A stretch of 64,000 nucleotides of DNA, taken from contig NC_092225.1 of assembly GCF_036320965.1 (NCBI RefSeq), positions 81,015,113-81,079,112 of the forward strand, written 5' to 3'. Source of the DNA: Panulirus ornatus (Eukaryota > Arthropoda > Malacostraca > Decapoda > Palinuridae). Positions 37,672-50,167 of this stretch are shown here, piece by piece. A program made the translations under genes and the position numbers. Each line of letters starts with the position of its first letter. Position 1 is the stretch's first letter. Below the pieces are notes generated by a model, which worked only from the letters and a program-made list of their open reading frames with translations, was not told where the DNA came from and made no database searches.

Positions 37672-37785
37672 GCCGGTAGCCCGGTGCGTCACGCTGGCTG
37701 AGCGCACAGCATAATTACAGTGAGTCGTGCCACAGACAAGCATCTCCCAGGTGAGCTGGTGTCGGTGGTCGTGCTCCCGGCTCAC

Positions 37786-38010
37786 TGCCTCATTATTGAA
37801 TTTACCCAGCCCGCAGAGTACCTCATTAATGAGGCCACACACTCGCCCTTGTCTGTAAGGTGCCTCATTGATGAGACCACATATTTACGTAGTCTGTACA
37901 TTGCCTCTTTAATGAAGTTACACCTCTCACACAGCCCGTACACTGTCTCATTAATGAGGCTACGCACGCACGCACCCTGTAGACTGTCTCATTAATGAGG
38001 AGGCCACACA
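37786..38010. repeat. about 42-bp minisatellite centred on CTCATTAATGAG
   Basis: Six diverged units at 40-42 base spacing. Each has the perfect palindrome CTCATTAATGAG or a one- or two-base variant (37822, 37864, 37905, 37947, 37987), followed by a pyrimidine/ACAC-rich stretch and gtctgtacactg-like words. Confidence 0.85.
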
Positions 38011-38081
38011 CACCCGCCCCACCTCTTATCATAGATACTGAAATGGATGGTTGAGATGTATTCAGAATTACTCTATTTAGT

Positions 38082-38184
<103 letters not shown>

Positions 38185-38225
38185 CCGCAGTACCTTCTGA
38201 GATGCTCCTTCCCAGTACCACGTGG

Positions 38226-38461
<236 letters not shown>

Positions 38462-38523
38462 ATACAAATACTTACGACGAGATATTTGCATGAGGCCAAG
38501 CTAGCGCTCGGCACTCACCGCCT

Positions 38524-38590
<67 letters not shown>

Positions 38591-38613
38591 CTACACACAC
38601 ACACACACACACA
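38524..38613. repeat. (GA)n and (CA)n tracts
   Basis: GA at 38524-38587 and CA at 38593-38613. Confidence 0.95.
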
Positions 38614-39257
38614 CAATGGACTTATGATTGCTCCCTTGAGCGGCCTGCCTCGCGCAGTTTAATCTGTAACTCTTCTGGTAACTTCTTTAACGATATTGAA
38701 ACACAATTTGCCAACGTCCGTCCCGGGACTGCGTCGGATCCTCTCATGGACGTGCTATTAAATTCCACATGAAAATAGAACGACGAAGCTCATGAGGTTT
38801 TTAGTGACTAATTACCCCACACAGATATTGCCTTTCAGGTCTTTGCATTTATCCGGGTTAATTTAGGATCAAGAGTAATTAATCAGGGGCGAGGGGGCTG
38901 GGGGGGGGGGGGACTATTGTTCCTCTCCGCTGACGTCATGAGAGAGGGAAGGATTAAGGTATTAAATCTAAACTTCTCTTTAAGTGGCACTGTTATCGAG
39001 GTAATGACTCCGGCGAATACAACTGGTGGTCGGTGTTGGGGGGCGTTAAACCCTACGTAGCGTAACTTGAGAGAGTAACTAACTCATAACTTGTTGTTAA
39101 AGATGATGGAGTTATCCTCCCTTTATCATGGATGCGATATCAGGTCATGGGGTATTTAGTAATCTAAAGGTCAAGGGAGGTTAATCATCTTTTCTGAAGT
39201 GTGTCACAGGAAGGAATCCAGATATTCACATGTAAATCAACCACATCAAAACTCTGA

Positions 39258-39260
<3 letters not shown>
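38614..39260. other. unassigned DNA with a G-run
   Basis: At 38886-38912 the top strand has gaggggctgggggggggggg, the longest G-run in the window. No coding motif is seen. Confidence 0.4.

Positions 39261-39335
<75 letters not shown>
39261..39335. repeat. (TA)n tract
   Basis: About 37 TA units before SINE-X. Confidence 0.95.
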
Positions 39336-39338
<3 letters not shown>

Positions 39339-39578
39339 CCCTGGGGATAGGGGATTAAGAATACTTCCCACGTATTCCCTGCGTGTCGTAGAAGGCGACT
39401 AAAAGGGGAGGGAGCTGGGGGCTGGAAATCCTCCCCTCTCGTTTTTTTTTTTTTTAATCTTCCAAAAGAAGGAACAGAGAAGGGGGCCAGGTGAGGATAT
39501 TCCACAAAGGCCCAGTCCTCTGTTCTTAACGCTACCTCGCTAACGCGGGAAATAGCGAATAGTTTAAAAGAAAGAAAG

Positions 39579-39580
<2 letters not shown>
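39336..39580 (+). mobile_element. SINE-X, near full-length copy
   Basis: Starts with the near-palindrome tatccctggggata, then gtattccctgcgtgtcgtag, aaggcgactaaaaggggagg, a T-run (39440-39454), aaaagaaggaacagagaagg, ctctgttcttaacgctacct and cgctaacgcgggaaatagcg, and an A-rich end into (TA)n. About 245 bases, non-coding. No clear pol III A/B boxes are visible, so a tRNA origin is not supported. The tail resembles that of RTE-A. Confidence 0.88.

Positions 39581-39660
<80 letters not shown>
39581..39660. repeat. (TA)n tract
   Basis: About 39 TA units joining SINE-X to a Penelope tail repeat. Confidence 0.95.
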
Positions 39661-39661
<1 letters not shown>

Positions 39662-39820
39662 TATAATTACATGTTTACCAAATGGCGTCCTAGCTTCGTC
39701 TCTTCGATGTATATCAACTGACTGTTATATTCCTCTCTTGTGTCTCCCCTGATGATGTGATTATTACACGAAAGTGCACTTGGGAACTTTTCGTGTTTCA
39801 TTTTCCCCGTGGACTCATAG

Positions 39821-39826
<6 letters not shown>
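39661..39826 (+). mobile_element. Penelope-associated tail repeat
   Basis: Carries acatgtttaccaaatggcgt, cctagcttcgtctcttcgat, tctcccctgatgatgtgatt, attacacgaaagtgcacttg and ccgtggactcataggaat. It lacks the last part (attgtgatcc...) and runs straight into (TA)n. Confidence 0.85.

Positions 39827-39885
<59 letters not shown>
39827..39885. repeat. (TA)n tract
   Basis: About 29 TA units. Confidence 0.95.
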
Positions 39886-39888
<3 letters not shown>

Positions 39889-40748
39889 TGACATAAATAC
39901 ATTTGATTCCTGGGTGAAGATTAATGTAATCACCAGAACCCGCCACGCTTAGCGTCATGATCACTTTATTAAGCTGACCACAAGGAGTAATTCTCCTCCC
40001 CACGAAATAATGGCTACGATGCTGGCTGTCCCAGGCACCAACACCACCATGGTATAATTCCCCTGGCAGGACGCCTCGCCGTGTCGTAGACCACAATCAG
40101 CCAGCAAGGCTGGGAATCTCCGATGAGATAATGGGAAGGTCGGTCCTCACGACCTTATTACCTGCCGCCTCACGCACACGACCATGTCTTGCCCCCTCCC
40201 CGACACACACACACACACACACACACCCAGCAGTCCGTCCGAACTCAGGCGCACCATCTCGTAGCTTGAGGAAGATGGAGTAAGCTTCAACGGATCAGAG
40301 AGATTTACTACTACGATTGCTAGTGATTGAATGAGGCGGAGATTAACTTTCCATCTTGTTGATAAGGTCACGTGAGCCACAGCTACACCAGGTAGGGGGT
40401 CGGTCGCTGGCGGTGACAGCCACACCGCTATACCAGGCACGGGAGGGGAGGTGTCACTGGTGGCAGTAACACCACATGTACACTGGGTGGAGGTCGCTTA
40501 CTCGTGGTTGGCAGCAGCACCGTTGGCATACCGTGATGCGGGCCGCTGGTATAATGCCATGTGGTATATACCTCGAGCAGTCTGAGGCTGGCCCATCATC
40601 AGGTATTACCTAGACCTCCAGGCCTGAGCACCACAGTCACAGGAGGAACTAAGACAAAATGAGAAGGTGGACGAAATGGCTCCGTGAAAGGGCCTTATCT
40701 CGTAGCTCTCGCGGTGGCCATCAGCCTGTCTTTGCTGGTATCTCTTGC

Positions 40749-40750
<2 letters not shown>
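39886..40750. other. unassigned DNA
   Basis: A short CA tract lies at 40204-40226. No coding motif is recognised. Confidence 0.35.

Positions 40751-40812
<62 letters not shown>
40751..40812. repeat. (CT)n microsatellite
   Basis: About 31 CT units. Confidence 0.96.
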
Positions 40813-40817
<5 letters not shown>

Positions 40818-41199
40818 ATCCTCACTTGCACACCATTATTTCCTCCTTATCTTCCCGTCTCTTTTACCAGCATAATTGTATCTTATTTTTCTTCTAGTTT
40901 TCAGTCTTCACTTTTTTTTCTTCTCGTGTCCTTGTTTGTATTTTCCTGTTTTTTTTTTTTTTGTGATGGATATGGAACTTGTCATCAAAGTAATTAGCAT
41001 CAACCTGAGTTGATGATCATTGTCATCACTGGTACGTGCACCTGTCCACGACCGGGGGAGAGGGGTGAGTGTACCTGCTAGTTGCTGTAGAAGGCTGTTG
41101 GCGCTTTAGCACAAAAATGACCTTCTGCCTTTGCATACATATAAACTACTGAAAGGGAATCCCGAAAGCCAGTGAGTTACTAGATATCTGCCAGCATTT
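40813..41199. other. unassigned DNA
   Basis: T-rich stretch at 40905-40960. Otherwise no feature. Confidence 0.35.
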
Positions 41200-41690
41200 C
41201 AAGAAGTCTGGCAGCGCTACAAGACGTATGGTACAAGACCTCTGGCAGCACCTCAGAGATGATGATGACGTGCAACGTCTGGCAGCACAACACGATATCT
41301 GCCAGGCAGCACTAAATGACGTCTGGTAGCGCTATAGGACGTCTGGCAGCGTTATAGTACGTTTGGCAGCGCTACAGGATGTCTAGCACTAGTACAGGAC
41401 ACGGCAGAACTACAGGACGTGTTGCAGGACGTCTGGCAGCGCTACTGGACGTCTGGCAGCATTGCAGGTCGTCTGGCAGCATTGTAGGTCGTCTGGCAGC
41501 CCTGCTACGCGTCTGGCAGCATTGTAGGTCGTCTGGCAGCGCTACTACACGTCTGGCAGCATTGTAGGTTGTCTGGCAGCGCTACTGGACGTCTGGCAGC
41601 ACTGCAGGTCATGTAGCAGCACTACATGTCTGTCGTCTGGCAGCACTGCAGGTCATGTAGCAGCACTACATGTCTGTCGTCTGGCAACAA
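41200..41690. repeat. 20-bp GTCTGGCAGC minisatellite
   Basis: About 22 units of gtctggcagcgctactggac type. The first ten bases are nearly invariant and the second ten vary. The left part is more diverged. Two 44-base blocks near 41600-41688 are near-identical (ctgtcgtctggcagcactgc). Confidence 0.93.
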
Positions 41691-42336
41691 CGATTTTATT
41701 CCCTGGAAAAACTTCTTCTCCCCACACAAGAAATCGCTAAAAAAAATTTGTTGGACGTTCGGGGTTGTGAGGAATATTGTTATTGTCTGCTGGGGTGGAA
41801 AACAATTGCGCATCGAAACTGGCGGACTCCCCTCATTTCCCCCGTCAGTGCGGAATAATTCCTCACTATTTAATGACGAACAGTCAGTGCATAAGGATTT
41901 CTATTCAGTATGTCATTTCCGGCTAAGTTATATAGAATTCATGACGGATTATAGAACGGAGCTAGATGATCGACTATGGGTGGGCAATGACACGCGGAGA
42001 GTGAGCGCCTCGGTGAACGCCATTGTGCTGCGTTCCACATCACAACGGTGGCTGTGGTGCTCCATGTCGCCGTAAAAGCTTTTAGGTGTTGGGATCCAGG
42101 AACGGCTCCGCCAGTGTCATATGACTAGGTGGAAGTTATATCCTGCATATATCAAGGATGTATATAAACATCTGGATGACGAATGGAGAAATCTGGGCCC
42201 TGCTATAATGCCACAGGACCTCACAGATAGTCATTTCGGGGTAATGGTATTTTGTTTTATAGGAATTGATTATAAGTTTAAGATAAGGAGGGGATCGAAG
42301 CAAAAAGTCCTGCTGGTCTTATCACAGCGTTTGCTT

Positions 42337-42516
42337 CATAGAAATCATCACTGCTCACATCAGCTACCACTGTGGAAAGGTCATAGAAATCATCACTGCT
42401 CACATCAGCTACCACTGTGGAAAGGTCATAGAAATCATCACTGCTCACGTCAGCTACCACTGTGGAAAGGTCATAGAAATCATCACTGCTCACATCAGCT
42501 ACCACTGTGGAAAAGG
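42337..42516. repeat. 45-bp tandem repeat, four copies
   Basis: Units start at 42337, 42382, 42427 and 42472 and are identical except one C/T position. They begin catagaaatcatcactgctc. The 45-base length keeps reading frames open on both strands. Confidence 0.96.
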
Positions 42517-42929
42517 TTATTCTCAGAACTGACTTTGATGTAAGAAATATATAGTCAAGCACTCCCAGCGGCCACCATCCACCAGTGCTCACACTGTGGT
42601 GTGTGAGGTTGTCATCAGAGCACCAGATGGTTGTATGAACAATACACCACCTCACGACATGGTTAGCTGTGTAGGAGGGCAGTAACACTGCAAGTATTCA
42701 GGGTAATCATTGTGGAGGTGGGTATTAGTGATGTGGTATTTGTGTCTAAATCTTTATATCATAATGTCTTACAATATTCAAATCTGTGATATGTTAAACA
42801 TGGACAGAGGTGGCATTGATTCACAACAGTGATACAATGCTCAGGTTTGTCTTCTCTGTTAACTGGCGCGAGTTCAAAAGCTTCCGTCGCAGTAATTCTC
42901 CAGCCATCATTTCTCTTCGTCCTTCCCTC

Positions 42930-43205
42930 CCTTACACCGCGTTATTGCTGTTTTCTCTCTATTCTGTAGGTATTGTTTCGTCCATTTCTTGCGTGAAATA
43001 TCAGCACGTTTCTCCGGCCCCGAGGTTTGGACCCGTGGTACGTACATGTTTGGCTACTGCTGCTTCCCACAGTTTGTGTGTGGATGCCGGCTACCCGAGG
43101 ATTGGCCGTTATGATGCCTCCTTCTTCCCTCGAACAGCTCGGCTGTGGAATGCTCTTCCTTCTTCTGTCTTTCCCTCTTCCCATAACCTTCCTTCCTTTT
43201 GAGCT
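42930..43205 (+). pseudogene. LINE C-terminal relic
   Basis: Within one frame: TCLATAASHSLCVDAGYPRI and GRYDASFFPRTARLWNALPS, then SVFPSSHNLPSF and stop. This is the block that ends jockey-like LINE ORFs (TRxAxxSHxxxVxxxxxRxxRYxxSFFPRTARLWNxLPxSVFP). A second, separately diverged copy lies at 16.74-17.09 kb. RT motifs are absent, so it is a 3' fragment only. Confidence 0.8.
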
Positions 43206-45880
43206 AGATCTAGGAACACTTTGGGAATTCTTATTACTTTTCTTTCACCCGAGACGCCGTGGACTGGGGTATGTGTTGCCCGTGCTGTAACGGTCACTGT
43301 AAAAGAATACAACGACTGTGCCATAAACTACGCCATCTGATGGATTCTCAACTATTCAGACTAATTGTAAGTCTGTGTGTTGACCGACGCTTCCTGAAAT
43401 ACAGACTGATGTAACATTTTGATACTCACAAATGAGGAAACTAGAATCAAATCAATCATGCCTGTTCTACATTTTCTAAAAAAAAAAAATACAATCGCTA
43501 GAGAAAACGTGCGGAATAGTGACGTCATATACGATTCTGCCGAATGACGGCAGCGTTGGTAACGATGCAGGCAGTAGTGGTTGTTCACTAACTTGCTTAT
43601 ATCTACAGCCACATACATACATACATACACATTCACGCCATAGCTCTGTTGTAGTAAAATGATAAATTATAATTATTACTATTACTGATTATTATTGTTA
43701 TCATTATTATTAGTCATTGTTACTATTATTATCATTATCATTGTTGTCTTTATTAGCATAACTTATTATTCCTTTGTTCTGTTCTATTTCTTCCCTTTTC
43801 GTTATTTTCCCGTTCTTCATCCTTGACGAAATATCACAAATATATGAATCCAATCCAACCTGTACAGACGCAGGCCTCGGCTGAAGTAACCCCCCCTCTC
43901 CCCCCCACTGGTGGTGCTGCCATCTTGAAAATGTTTCAAATAGATTCTTAACCCAATTTAAACTGCCCGCCACTCCGCCTCCCCCCACACACTACCCTCT
44001 GCGTAACCCCGCGCGTTAAAGCATGTCTGTTTTACCTCCTCCTTTTGAGCCGTGACGTGTCGTAGATAATGGTGTTTATTCGTTTGATAAAAAGCTGTGT
44101 GAGTTACTCGGGAACGCTTGTCGTACTCAGTATTCCCTGACACCGTGAGGGAGTGAGGTGTGCTTGCAAGAGTTCAACAGTTCCCGCCAGTATGTCATTG
44201 TCTGTTCGTACACGTTTATCTTAGTGATATTATCTGATAACATTCCTCGACAGACTCAGCCGAAGACCTCGAGGAGTGAGGGAAAGAGAGCTGAGTAACT
44301 GGTGTCTGAAGAGAGAAGAAGAATATGAATGGTTTTACGTGACTGTCCTGCGTACGAAGCCTAGCCTAGCCGTATATCCTTCTTTCGCTTGTCGCCCAGG
44401 GCCGGACCTTAGGAACTGCTGCTCTCACACAAGCCACCGTTTACGGTAAGGACGCAGAGTATTTCACACATTTGTAAAAGCATATGAGTGTAAATGTCGT
44501 GTAGACTTGTAAGTTGTGTATAGGATATCACGTACGTATAGGATTATGAGTGTGTGTGCCAGTTAACGAAACAACCATAGCCTAATTGTTCCATGTTTTC
44601 TGGTGGTTACCCGTTCTGTTGACTAGCATGTTATCCTACTTTCTGTGTCAGTGTCCCCCAGTTTTTCTTTCTTTATATCATTCTATGTACCTATGTTTCT
44701 GTGCCTCATCTCCAGATTTAGACCCGCTTTTCCATGTGATGGGCATCGTATGTCGGGACAGTGTATGTTTTTCTCCCATGTTTTCGTTACAGTAAGTAAT
44801 CAAAACTCCGCCATTGAGAAATCGTATTATCAGTACCAGATTTTCAAGTTATATTTTGGTTTATTGGTCCATGTTATGAACTAGGGTAGTAGGGTAGATT
44901 TCTCAACTCTGGTCTATATACTCTGTTTTTCGATGATTATTCATGTACAGTTTATCATTGAAACTAGAACGTAGTAAAAAAAGATATATGTATGTTGTGG
45001 ATAATATAACTTTGAAGTTCACGTAGTTTGATGTCATGGGAAAAATAAATCAGTGTTTCTGTGTCGTACATTTAGATTATTCTTTTTTTTTCCTGTAATT
45101 CTTTGTTCCCAGTGTCTGAAAGTTTTCGATAATTCACGCATTTTTTAAAGTAACTTTTTTTTTGTAATATATATATATCATCGCGCACTCCCCTCCCACT
45201 CCCATCCCATTTTATGCAAATTAGTTTAGAGGTTATTATTACCTCGTACAGCCTTCCAACAGCACTGTCTTGGGTGTGAGTTATGAAACGGTAGAGTGGT
45301 GTTCCCATGGAGGGATATGGAGAGTGAGAGGGAGGCTGGACCTGCACAGTGGTGTTGCCATGGAGGGGTAAGGTGGAGGGTACAGTGGAGGGGTAAATGG
45401 CAGGGGATCCCAGGCTGGCGAATCACAAGGCCGACCAACTCTGTCTCCTTGAAACGGTTCCTGGCCCAAGCCAATTGGAGGAGCAGCATTCTAGGCTTTG
45501 ATATGTCTCCTGCATGAACCTACACCAGACGTTACAATTTCTCTCACTTTCATCTGTCCATGAATTTCATCTGTGATATCCTTAAGTGTTGCCTAGATCG
45601 TACAGAAACGTAGGAAAGCATCGGGTTGATGATGGAGTAGAACCACAAATTCATTTTATATTAGTGACATATTTACATTAAAACGTTCTTAGTTAGAGAC
45701 TTACGCAATATAGGAACAATTTGCAACGTTGTGGTTCCCACACACACACACACACAGTCAGCTGTGAATGGCAGAAGTAAAATATAGATTTTTTTTATTG
45801 AATTCACTTGAAAGTTGTGTTGCCTCAGCGCGGCTCCTGACCTTCGCCTCAGTGTTTTCGGCCACGGTCTGATAAAAAGA
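43206..45880. other. unassigned, mostly complex DNA
   Basis: The longest stretch without an obvious repeat or element. It has an ATT-rich piece at 43670-43750, a C-run at 43890-43905 and short CA at 45741-45757. Possible host intergenic or UTR/intron sequence. A consensus-like donor (ggtaagga) at 44454 is not enough to call an exon. Confidence 0.4.
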
Positions 45881-46145
45881 TAAAGGATTAATTACTAAAA
45901 GATAAAGTAGTTACTAAATGAGAAAGGATTAGATACTAAATGATAAAGGATTACTTTATGATAAAGGATTAGTTATTAAATTATAAAGGATTAGATACTA
46001 AATGATGAAGGATTAGGTACTAAATGATAAAGGATTAGTCACTAAATGATAAAGGATTAGATACTAAATGATAAAGGATTAGTTACTAAATGATAAAGGA
46101 TTAGATACTAAATGATAAAGGATTAGCTACTAAAAGTTAAGGGAT
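45880..46145. repeat. 22-bp A/T-rich minisatellite
   Basis: About 12 units of AAAGGATTAGATACTAAATGAT with GTTA/GATA alternatives. Some units are shortened. Confidence 0.93.
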
Positions 46146-46744
46146 AAGATACTAAAACTTGGTAATATATGTCGTAAGGTTCCTGCGTTACAGGACTGCG
46201 CTCCTGACCGTCTTTTTACGTTGAAGACGAAGGCTACCGCCGGGGATTTAGTGCTTCTCGATCGTAAAGCAAAACCTCTCTGACCGGCATGTAGGAGGGT
46301 TGGAGAGCCAGTGATTTCTTCTCTGAGACCAACGTTGATTTCCTCACATAAGGGGGACTTGATTTCTGAACTGTGTGGCTCCCGCTGAGAGATTCCAGCT
46401 CTGACCATCGATCTCTGACACAGATTACACAGATTACACATGATTAATGGCAGACTCTACTCTCGATTCATAATGTAAGGTTATTCCATCAAGCCCTACC
46501 ACTACTACAGAAGATCATCAGATTTCACACATATCCCAGAATTACACTGTTTCTTTTAAGTTTTCTCGTTATATACACCGTATATTGGGGATCTGTTGGT
46601 TCCATCTTAACAAAGTTACCTCTGTGTGATGTCTTGGCTGCCCAAAGATTTGACATTATCACATCCGCTTTAGAAGAATGTATCAGGATAAGCTAATATT
46701 GTTCGAATACATCATGAGGTAGATTATTTCGTGATGGTAACCTA
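46146..46744. other. unassigned DNA
   Basis: A minus-strand open frame at 46130-46441 (about 103 codons) is unlike anything I recognise. No tandem repeats are present. Confidence 0.35.
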
Positions 46745-47285
46745 TTTTAGTGTGTCCAGCTACTGTATCTAATGTAGTCGATCCAGCTACTGCATCTGCT
46801 GTAGTTAGTCCATTTGCTGTATCATTGTAGTCGGTCCAGCTGCTGTAGATATTGTGGTCGGTCCAGCTACTGCAATTACTGTAGTTGGTCCCTCTACAGT
46901 ATTTGACAGTTATTCCACAACTGTATCTCCTGTTGTCGTCCAGGTATTGTATCTTCTGTATTCGGTCTAGCTACTGCATGCAGTGTGGTTAGTCCAGCGA
47001 CTGCATCTACTGTAGTTGATCCTGCTAGTACTGTATTCTTGTCGGTCCAGCTACTGTATCTACTGTAGTCGATCCAGCTACTCTAATGTAGTCGGTCCAG
47101 ATACTACATCTATTGTAATTGGTCCAGCTACTGCATCTGTCGTCGGTCCAGCTTCTGCCTCTACTGTAGTCGGTCCAGCTACTGTAGTCGGTCCAGCTAC
47201 TGTAGTACTGTAATCGGCCCAATTACCGTAGTACTGTAGTCGGTCCAGCTACTGTGTCCGGTGTAGTCGGCCCAGCTACTTACTG
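46745..47285. repeat. about 27-bp GTAGTCGGTCCAGCTACTG minisatellite
   Basis: Some 19 units with the core ggtccagctactg and a variable spacer (tatctact, catctgct and others). Spacing runs from 18 to 33 bases. Confidence 0.92.
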
Positions 47286-47384
47286 CCTCTATTAAGAAGT
47301 GACTTGGGTCAACCATGTCTGTCACAGCGACCTGGCCCCTGGAAAGTACGCTCGGCATAGGCCATCCCTTCTTCATGTGTGACT

Positions 47385-47605
47385 GACGTTACTTGTGACT
47401 GACTTCAAGTGTGACAGGCGTTACATGTGACTGACTTCAGGTATGAGTGACGTTACATGTGACTGACTTCAGGTATGAGTGACGTTACATGTGACTGACT
47501 TCAAGTGTGACAGGCGTTACATGCGACTGACTTCAAGTGTGACAGGCGTTACATGCGACTGACTTCAAGTGTGACGGACGTTACATGTGACTGACTTCAA
47601 GTGTG
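47385..47605. repeat. 32-bp minisatellite (TGACTGACTTCAAGTGTGAC)
   Basis: About seven units carrying gttacatgtgactgacttca and then ggtatgagtgac or agtgtgacaggc. Confidence 0.93.
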
Positions 47606-47679
47606 ACTGACATATCTTGTACAGTGGGGCGGGGGGGAGGTGACAAGCTCAACATTTGTAGACGCCCACATCTTGACTT

Positions 47680-48240
47680 CTAGTGTGACTTATCTCAGGT
47701 CTGACTGACTTCTGGTGTGACTTATCCCAGGTCAGTCTGACTTCTGGTGTGACTTATCCCAGGTCAGACTGACTTCTGGTGTGACTTATCCCACGTCTAA
47801 CTGACTTCTAGTGTGACTTATCTCAGGTCTGACTGACTTCTGGTGTGACTTATCTCAGGTCTGACTGACTTCTGGTGTGACTTATCTCAGGTCTGACTGA
47901 CTTCTAGTGTGACTTATCTCAGGTCTGACTGACTTCTAGTGTGACTTATCTCAGGACTGACTGACTTCTGGTGTGACTAATCTCAGGACTGACTGACTTC
48001 TGGTGTGACTTATCTCAGGACTGACTGACTTCTGGTGTGACTTATCTCAGGACTGACTGACTTCTGGTGTGACTTATCTCAGGTCTGACTGACTTCTAGT
48101 GTGACTTATCTCAGGACTGACTGACTTCTGGTGTGACTTATCTCAGGACTGACTGACTTCTGGTGTGACTTATCTCAGGACTGACTGACTTCTGGTGTGA
48201 CTTATCTCAGGACTGACTGACTTCTGGTGTGACTAATATC
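47680..48240. repeat. 32-bp minisatellite (CTGACTTCTGGTGTGACTTA)
   Basis: About 17 units with 32-base period. They share the ctgacttc and gtgtgact words and period with the array 100 bases upstream, so both likely descend from one ancestor. Confidence 0.95.
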
Positions 48241-48469
48241 GGGTTTGGTCGACCTCAGACGTGACTTGACTTCAGACATGACTGACTTTGAATGTCATCG
48301 CGTTTGACAATGTAAGTTTGAGCGACTTCAGGTGTGAGTAACGTGGAGAGGAGGAGCATGATATACATAGACTTAAAGAAAAACTGTGAAAGAAGAGTTA
48401 TTTAGAGGAGGAGAAAAGTTTACTAGAGAAAGAAAAGAAGATAAAGATAAATGAGTAATGGGTAAAAGG

Positions 48470-49560
48470 CCACTGAAAAGGTGTCATTGGTTGATGGAGA
48501 GGTGCCAGTGGTTAATGAAGAGGTGTCAGTGGTTAATGAAGAGGTGTCAGCGGTTAATAAAGAGGTGTCAGTGGTTAATGAAGAGGTGTCAGTGGTTAAT
48601 GAAGAGGTGTCAGTGTTTAATAAAGAGGTGTCAGTGGTTAATGAAGAGGTGTCAGTGGTTAATGAAGAGGTTTCATTGGTTAACAAAGAGGTGTCAGTGT
48701 TTAACAAAGAGGTGTCATTGGTTAAGAAAGAGGTATCATGGTTAATGACGAGGTGTCAGTGTTTAGTAAAGAGATGTCAGCGGCTAAAGAAGGTGTCAAT
48801 GGTTAATGAAGAGGTGTCACTCGTTAATGAAGAAGTGTCAGTGGTTAATGGAAATGTGTCAGTGGTTAATGAAGAGGTGCCAGTGCTTAATGAATGTCAC
48901 TGGTCATTGATCAATAAAGAGGTGTCACTGATCAATGAAAAGGTATCAGTGTTCATTGAAGAGGTGTCAGTGATCAATAAGGTGGTATCAGTGATCAGTG
49001 AAGAGGTGTTAGTGATCAATGAAGAGGTGTCAGTGATCAGTGAAGAGGTGTCGCTGGTCAGTTAGGAGGCGTCAGTAATCGGTGAAGAGGTGTCAGTGGT
49101 CAATGATAAGGTATTAGTAGTCTGTAATAAGGTATAACTGGTCAGTGCTGAGGTATCATTGGTCAATGATAAGGTATCAGTGGTCAGTGCTGAGGTATCA
49201 CTGGTCAATAAGGTATCAGTGATCAGTGATGAGGTATCACTGGTCAATGATAAGGTATCAGTGGTCAGTGCTGAGGTATCACTGGTCAGTGGTAAGGTAT
49301 CAGTGATCAGCGATGAGGTATCACTGGTCAATGATAAGGTATCAGTGGTCAGTGCTGAGGTATCACTGGTCAGTGGTAAGGTATCAGTGGTCAGTGATGA
49401 GGTATCAGTGGTCAATGATAAGGCATCAGTAGTCAGTGATAAGGTATAACTGGTCAGTGCTGAGGCATCAGTGGTCAGTGATAAGATATCAGTGATCAGT
49501 GCTGAGGTATCAGTGGTCAATGATAAGGTATCGGTGGTCAGTGATGAGGTATCAGTGGCA
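48470..49560. repeat. 21-bp minisatellite with two subfamilies
   Basis: About 50 units. Left half: GAGGTGTCAGTGGTTAATGAA. Right half from about 49070: GAGGTATCAGTGGTCAGTGAT, with a transition zone at 48900-49070 (atcaatgaa/atcagtgaa). The unit keeps frame, so the minus strand reads TDTSSLT heptads and the plus strand EVSVVN heptads for long distances. No non-repeat coding sequence is attached except a short plus-strand run to 49746. Confidence 0.95.
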
Positions 49561-50107
49561 GGAGGAGGACGGGCCGTGGAGGGGCCTGGCGACGAGTCCG
49601 CTCTAACATCCTGGTTCGTAGGACCTGGAAAAGCTGAGAGGAAGCTTTTAGTCAGGGTATCCTTAAGCTGCAGGAAGCTTCTTATATCCTTCCCGGTTGA
49701 GGAGAATAAGTCAGGCGAGGAGGATGTTGTCCTTGTTGTACGCTGACGGTCCCTCGTGTCCTCGTCTCCTCGCCAAGACGACCGTGGAAGGATCCCGCGT
49801 GAAGGCCTATACTATAGCCCTACCCCCGAGGCTACGACTTGTTCCAGTGAAGTTCCAGTGACTTTAAGAGTTAACCTTAGGGAATAGATCACACTTCTAC
49901 CAGTAAAGTTGAGCTACCCCTGAACTCGTATTACGTCCATTTCCTTCCTTCATGCTGTAGACGCTGTAGAGAACGAGATGTGGTCGCTGTATCGAAGGTC
50001 GGGGACCAAAAAGTGTATCAGCAGGAGCCTCGGCCGTGTTGGGAAATCCCAGCCACACTCCCCCAGCGGCCGGATCAGGAAGGTGCTACGGGCGAGTGAG
50101 TAAAGAC

Positions 50108-50109
<2 letters not shown>
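49561..50109. other. unassigned DNA
   Basis: The open frame running out of the satellite to 49746 has no recognised domain. Confidence 0.35.

Positions 50110-50163
<54 letters not shown>
50110..50163. repeat. (GT)n microsatellite
   Basis: About 27 GT units. Confidence 0.96.
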
Positions 50164-50167
<4 letters not shown>

